This document shows positions 59,036 to 64,000 of a DNA stretch of 64,000 bases, one piece after another. A program made the position numbers and the translations under genes. This stretch comes from Polytrichum commune. Its lineage: Eukaryota; Streptophyta; Polytrichopsida; Polytrichales; Polytrichaceae. Location: the NCBI GenBank assembly GCA_950295325.1, contig OX485803.1:43787554-43851553 (forward strand). The letters run 5' to 3'. The first letter of the stretch is position 1; every line of letters starts with the position of its first letter. Under the pieces are notes generated by a model. The model was not told the DNA's origin. It ran no database searches and saw nothing but the letters and a program-made list of their open reading frames with translations.

Positions 59036-61577
59036 TATTTCCATGAATACAAGATGATGTTACATATCACGTTCACAAGTAATTTACACAAATGCAACTA
59101 CATGTCCATAGAGAGAATGATGTACGTCAACCAAAAATTTAGATATATATCCACATTGAAATGTGTGGGCATTTTAAAAGTTTTAAACCTTCACCAAATC
59201 TATAAAGCTAACTACAAACCTATTAAGATCCTTACTTGGTCCTTCGAGCTCTCTTTGCTAATGACACCTAGATTGTGAGTTTTCTCGAGGTTGGTTGTGT
59301 TTGAGCTCTTTTTGTTCACTAATCTTAACCCTAGCCGCCAACAAGGAGCCCTTAGACTCATTACTAGCCTTTCATATCTTTGCCATTCTAACTATGCTCT
59401 TTGGTTGTGCTCCTAACATCTCACCTTTTGTCATGGGCCTCTTTACTTGCTATTGTGTGGATGTGCACTAGCACCCTTTGGTGTGGCGGGGAGACTAGAG
59501 ACATTATCTTGTACTTGAACATGTGGGGGGTCATTTCTTGCAGTGGATGCAAAACAACACAAAATGGATCGCCTACACTTCAAATATTATGTGTTGCATG
59601 CGCATATGTACTTCTTAATATATGAAATATCTGATCAAATGAGGTACGGGCTTCCTCGTACCTTGCTCATTAGATTTCCATGTTTTGGTTGAGTTCAACG
59701 TATCTCTCAATCTCTCCTTTAGGGTTTTCTCTTGATATGTGATATCATGGAACTCATTACAAAACTCAATGTACACTTTCCGCCACACTAGATTTGGCAC
59801 AAGCTGAGGGATATTCTTCCTTATGCGAGAATACTCTACAAAATGCAGTTAATAAGAATGAGACATCTTGGCCAACATCTCCGATTGCAAAGTATGTTTG
59901 TACCCATTTTCCCTCCGCGGTCTCTTTAAAGTCGGCACATCTTGGGGCATTTTGTCAAGTGGAGAGAGTTGAGTTGGAATAAGTGGTTGACCCGACTGAG
60001 GGCCATCTATAACTCGGCAACCCTCCTCTTCTCGCCAATGACTGTAGCAATGCCTCATGAATTTGGAACAATAAGCATGCATCCCTAGAATTTCAACATG
60101 GCTTCCTCAGGTGTAAATGAATTTGAAAAACGATGAAGCATGAAATGATTAAATTATAGCATGACTTCTCCACATGCTAAAGATTATTGAAAATTTGAAA
60201 GTGCACATTCAAGCTTCAAGCATAGCATTCATGCTCCATCCTCACATTTAAGATAAAAGAATTCACCTCTTAATTCCACCTCCAAAATCTCACACTCCTA
60301 GCTCCCAGACTCCGATCTCGCATGACCTCCTAATCCAACTCCAAATCCCAACATGTGAGGCTAAACCAAGCAACTCCGAGCTTCGAGAGCATATTCCAAA
60401 CTTTGAGAGCAAACTTCGAGAGCAAGCAAAAGGAAGGGCCTCAACTTTGGAAGGGGAAATCGTTCACCCGAGAAGCATGATACATGAGAAACTCAAGTTT
60501 CATGGGATTATGAGCGTAGAAGGAGTTTCTAGTGAGATGTTTTTAATACACATAATCCATAATAGTGTTTTGTGGGACTGACTATATTCCATGGAACATT
60601 CCCGGATATTCCCACGTTCGGTATGAATACAGGGAATATTCTGTAGAATATTGTGAATCCCACGGAACTTTGTTATGGATCTGAATAATGTTATGGGGAA
60701 TAGCACAACTGATATGGTTCACCCAAAAACACTCGATTCTGAACCCGAGTTTGTTACTTTCCGGATAACGTTAATGTCCAAACAACCTATTGAACTTTCG
60801 TTAGTAAGAATCGAACTCCTTAGTAAGACAAGATTGGAGTGCATAACTCCGAACAGGAACACGCACGAATCGGGCTAATCAGTGTAGTTGGTTGATGATT
60901 CTGGAATCGGAATTAGGGCATCATCCAGATTCCAGATTTGTGGGTTAGGTGACTTATTATAGAGGATCTTGGGCCCTGTGGAAGCCGAGGCCAACTATTT
61001 CCGGTAAGAAGTATGTATTTTAGGAACAGAGAGTGGCTGAATTTTCTCCCCCCACCATCCTCGGAAAGCCCAAAAAGGCTGCAAAAAGCAGTGGCACCAT
61101 CCCTCCAAGTGGCCGGGCTTACATACATTCATCCATACATCCATCCATACATATATATGCACAGTTGACCGGGGAGAGAGAGGGAATATTATCGTATATG
61201 AGTGTTACTTTCATCCATCCAACATAAAAAACTTGACCCCTTATTATAGGTTTGTTGTCGATTCATCTCAAATGATCTCGAGTACACTGATTTTGGAGTC
61301 TTCTATGTTAATTCCCGTGTCAAATCAAGTAGAAAATAGTAACCTCCAGATTGTATGCTATTTCAAGGCTTTTACATTGGATGATGGGAGGTGTGCTCAA
61401 TTTCCTTTCTCCATGTTCACCTATTCTTAATGGTGGGCCCGAAGTCCATGGGAGGACATTCATTTGAAGACATGGCTTTTTGATAGAGGTGTTTTTAGAA
61501 GAATAGTATTATGAGATGTGACTGGTGTATGTAGTGTGTGTGTTTTTTTTGTTTGTTTTTTGTTTGTTTTTGAGAGG

Positions 61578-61808
61578 AAAAAACTTGTCCACTCCAACCA
61601 TCCATTGCAACTTGTTCATTGCAACTCGTGGTGAGAAAAATGCTTAACCAAATCATTTTGGTTGTCAACCAAAAGTTTTGTTTGCGGATTTGGGAGAATC
61701 GACAACCAGAACCCTAGGGTTGGCAACCAAAACAACTTATCTATGTATTGTCTTGTCATGAGTTGTAATGAACAAGTTACAATGAATGGTTGGAATGGAC
61801 AAGTTTTT
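61578..61808. mobile_element. Inverted-repeat MITE with about 55-bp ends
   Basis: The left end (about 61578-61633: AAAAACTTGTCCACTCCAAC, then TTGTTCATTGCAACTC) is the imperfect complement of the right end (about 61755-61808: GAGTTGTAATGAACAAGTTA, then GGACAAGTTTTT). A smaller palindrome GGTTGTCAACC sits near the centre. No clear target duplication was found. Non-coding. Confidence 0.8.
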
Positions 61809-62098
61809 GCCTAGAATCTATGCAAGGCATGTTGCCCGCAAAAGTAAGGCCACCATGTGCAACCACAATTTGGGATCCACCATAAGTTGGGTTACCAATA
61901 TCCTTCATCATGTGAGAGTAACTTATTAAGGAGGTAAGGGGCTTTTTGAACCCCAAGTTTCTCGACATGGATTGCTTGACAAATTGCAGTATGGGAGGGG
62001 TTGCGACAAATGACTATTTATATAACTTTTAACATAGATTCAGCAATGATGATGTGGCTCATTTCCTAGTGATGTGGATCTTTTATTGCTCACATGGC

Positions 62099-62170
62099 AG
62101 CCATCCTAGCTCAGTTGGTAGAGCGAGAGGAGGGTTTTTGCTTTATGATTTGAGCTCTCTCGAATTGCGA
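62099..62170 (+). repeat. tRNA-derived segment (SINE head or tRNA relic)
   Basis: 62101-62126 reads like the 5' half of a tRNA: the D arm TAGCTCAGTTGGTAGAGC is an exact A-box-type sequence with paired GCTC/GAGC. About 30 bp later GATTTGAGCTC is a weak B-box. The acceptor stem does not close and no sound anticodon arm forms, so it is not a working tRNA. A tRNA-derived SINE head is the likelier reading. A Harbinger-like element begins just after it. Confidence 0.55.
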
Positions 62171-62177
62171 ACACTTA

Positions 62178-62689
62178 GGGCCACTTTACATCTAGAGGCT
62201 GGGCCAATTTGTTGTGTAAGAGGCTTGAAATCTACACTTGTGATTGGTCAAAAGGCTCTAATCGGCCCCAACTCTTTTACACCTAGAGGCCGGGCCGATT
62301 TGGTGGTATCAAATTTTTAATCAAGAAATGCATCATATGACACAACCCAAGCTCGTTGAATTGGGTGCACCCAAAATGGAGCGCCAATTCTTGCCCCTGG
62401 AACTAATGTCACATTTCAAGAAATGATTTTTTAGCGAACCACGTCCATTAGATTATGTGGAAATCTAAACGGCTTTATGCTAGATTATGCTAGATCTGTT
62501 GGATTATGCTAGATTTGTTGAATCGGCCTAGCTTCTTGACCCAAAGGCCTTTACATATGAGAAAATTGGCCCCCATTATAATCTTATTATAATGTGTAGT
62601 TGAGGCCAACCTCCAACCCAAAAGGGGCTGAAATTTCATGCAATCGGCCTCAAGGGGAATTGGCCCAGCCTCTAGGTGTAAAGCGGCCC
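62178..62689. mobile_element. Harbinger/Tourist-like element, third copy, different subfamily
   Basis: The left end GGGCCACTTTACATCTAGAG and the right end CTCTAGGTGTAAAGCGGCCC are inverted repeats extending to GCTGGGCCAATT. TTA flanks both sides (62175-62177 and 62690-62692). The end motif recurs a third time inside (about 62275-62297). The first nine bases match the elements at 37532 and 40437; the rest differs. Confidence 0.85.
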
Positions 62690-62692
62690 TTA

Positions 62693-64000
62693 GTCTTTTT
62701 GACCCCTTGGAAGCACCACTGGTCGTGCAGCATTGTTCCCATTATACAACCATTCATCGCGTCCCACAATAAGAGCACATTGGCTCCAACATACATCCCA
62801 AACAACGACATAGTCAGCCCAAACGTGTGTCCAAGGTCGTCCGATGGTGTTACACAAAACCACTTACATACAGTCTCCAGCCCCGGTCTTTATGCTGGCT
62901 GTTGTAAGCACACCAATGCTTACATTGACGGCAACATCCCCACCACACGGTATGCTTCTCCTTCTAGTGTTAAATCAACCTCCCACACTCTCACAATGAA
63001 AACTTAGAGAACCCTCTCGGAATCTTCGAAACCTCGTACAAATGCTCTCATATGACATGATGAACAACCGGCTCCTTCATCTTGCAAACATTGATTTTTC
63101 ATCCGCCGAAATTCCATCCGTCGGAAGTGTTTTTCCAGGTTGCCCGAGCAGTTTCGTAGACTGTAGGATGGGGCTCTTTGATGGATGGCTTGGATGTGGT
63201 CTGCCCACGAGCACACACCCTACATTCACAACGCCTCAGTGACATGGGCGGTCGGGAAATGCCACCCCCTCGGCATACATCACCAACTACTCAAGTCAAT
63301 ATTGCCTCTAGACATGGATGCACCCCGGTGGTTCATGTCCCAAACGACACCATATAGGATCTCCGAGCAGAGTGCCATATCTCTAGAGAATTTTGCCTCA
63401 TATGCAAAATGGCTACACTAAATAAGATATTTAGTGTTTGATTATATCTAGTGTTGTTACCACCCTACCCTGCTTAACATTAATTTTCAAATCCTTGACA
63501 ATTAGTGTTAGACATAAATGTGCCGCACCCTTCCCTACTGCCACCTCCCTTATTATATATATATTTTTCATATCCTTACTAACACTAAACTCAAACATGT
63601 CCTTATGTATAGGACCTTCCGGATTGGAACCGGTACTCTAGGTGCCCATCTAGGCTCAAGTTGGCTTATGCCCCCTTCCCACCTGACTTTACCAAATAAC
63701 CAAAGTATTTCTTAAAAACCGGGTAAAGATCCCTCGGTTATAGCGGATGCATATGGCTATTCCAATGCAGCTACAAGAACTTGCTCTAGAGACTTTCAAG
63801 TGCGTTTTAGTTAAGTAGCTTTCACACATGTTCATTGTTTTATCTATCAAGCAATGAATGTTGGGTAGTTTTTGTCCCATCCCCAAATCCCTTTCTACTC
63901 ATTTATCTTACCATCGGTTTTTGTTAATGAAGCTCCGCATGCCCTCATAGCTAAGACTAAAAAGTAACCAATCACAAGGGCGGGAAGCGACACTTTAAAA
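62693..64000. other. Right edge, possible decayed coding sequence and a transposon end
   Basis: 62700-63410 is somewhat richer in C than its surroundings and has readable stretches (for example LYAGCCKHTNAYIDGNIPTT near 62890-62950), but frames break often and no family is recognised. 63416-63436 is a perfect palindromic end of the TA-flanked family (CACTAAATA, AGA, TATTTAGTG) preceded by TA. The rest shows nothing I can assign. Confidence 0.4.

Larger units (their letters stand above)
56036..61577. other. Gene-free stretch right of the LINE
   Basis: The first about 100 bp is the LINE 3' tail. 56520-56650 and 56860-56990 are relatives (GAAACCA-TTGGA, CTACTAGACCCCC). 57785-57813 is a long G-run. 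Foldback fragments lie at 58228-58440 and 58766-58960, and a short perfect hairpin at 59002-59035. 57985-58050 and 60560-60665 share short blocks (TTTTGTG-GAC, TATTCCA, CCCGGATA). No exon of a host gene is recognised. Confidence 0.5.

Noticed and set aside
62099-62170. Functional tRNA gene
   Set aside because: Acceptor and anticodon stems do not pair and the B-box is poor.

Overview
The window looks like nuclear DNA of a green plant. It holds three intron-rich genes, all on the minus strand, with GT-AG introns that I could place exactly because every exon joins in frame. All three belong to plant-type families: a Rubisco-methyltransferase-like SET protein, a SETD6-like SET protein and a CHY-zinc-finger/RING ubiquitin ligase. 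A telo-box next to a TGGGCT site upstream of the second gene is also typical of plants. I cannot name the species. The long LINE at 50.6-56.0 kb (reverse transcriptase, RNase H and a restriction-like endonuclease) is not the usual L1 or RTE type of seed plants, so a seedless plant or streptophyte alga is a reasonable but unproven guess.

Layout. 1-4,254: no gene; a perfect 27-bp-arm hairpin and a dispersed repeat. 4,255-8,578 (-): SET-domain gene, 11 exons, 543 aa, with a recent 139-bp tandem duplication that copies part of exon 10. 8,579-12,257: flank. 12,258-17,244 (-): SETD6-like gene, 6 exons, 726 aa, with a large acidic then basic insert inside the SET domain; its first intron holds a three-unit tandem repeat that stays open on the other strand. 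17,245-20,985: flank with several small transposons. 20,986-24,034 (-): CHY/CTCHY/RING E3 ligase, 9 exons, preceded by a GC-richer, pyrimidine-rich promoter-like zone to about 25.3 kb.

25.3-64 kb has no recognisable host gene and is built of transposon relics. Small elements flanked by TA carry palindromic ends; one insertion is confirmed by an empty site in a second copy inside this window. Three Harbinger/Tourist-like elements are flanked by TTA or TAA. There are foldback elements rich in ACCGGTT, a minus-strand L1-type LINE remnant at 35.2-36.5 kb, and a 705-bp solo LTR with a 5-bp target duplication, itself inserted in an older element. The solo LTR holds a chain of about nine small hairpins with a conserved GTCT loop and arms that change in matched pairs. 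The plus-strand LINE relic occupies 50.6-56.0 kb. Between its reverse transcriptase and RNase H lies a segment that resembles a Dam-type adenine methyltransferase core.

The three genes do not form an operon or an obvious pathway. Two are protein lysine methyltransferase relatives, one probably plastid-targeted and one probably nuclear or cytosolic; the third is a ubiquitin ligase. The strongest leads for new biology are the hairpin array in the solo LTR and the methyltransferase-like segment of the LINE.
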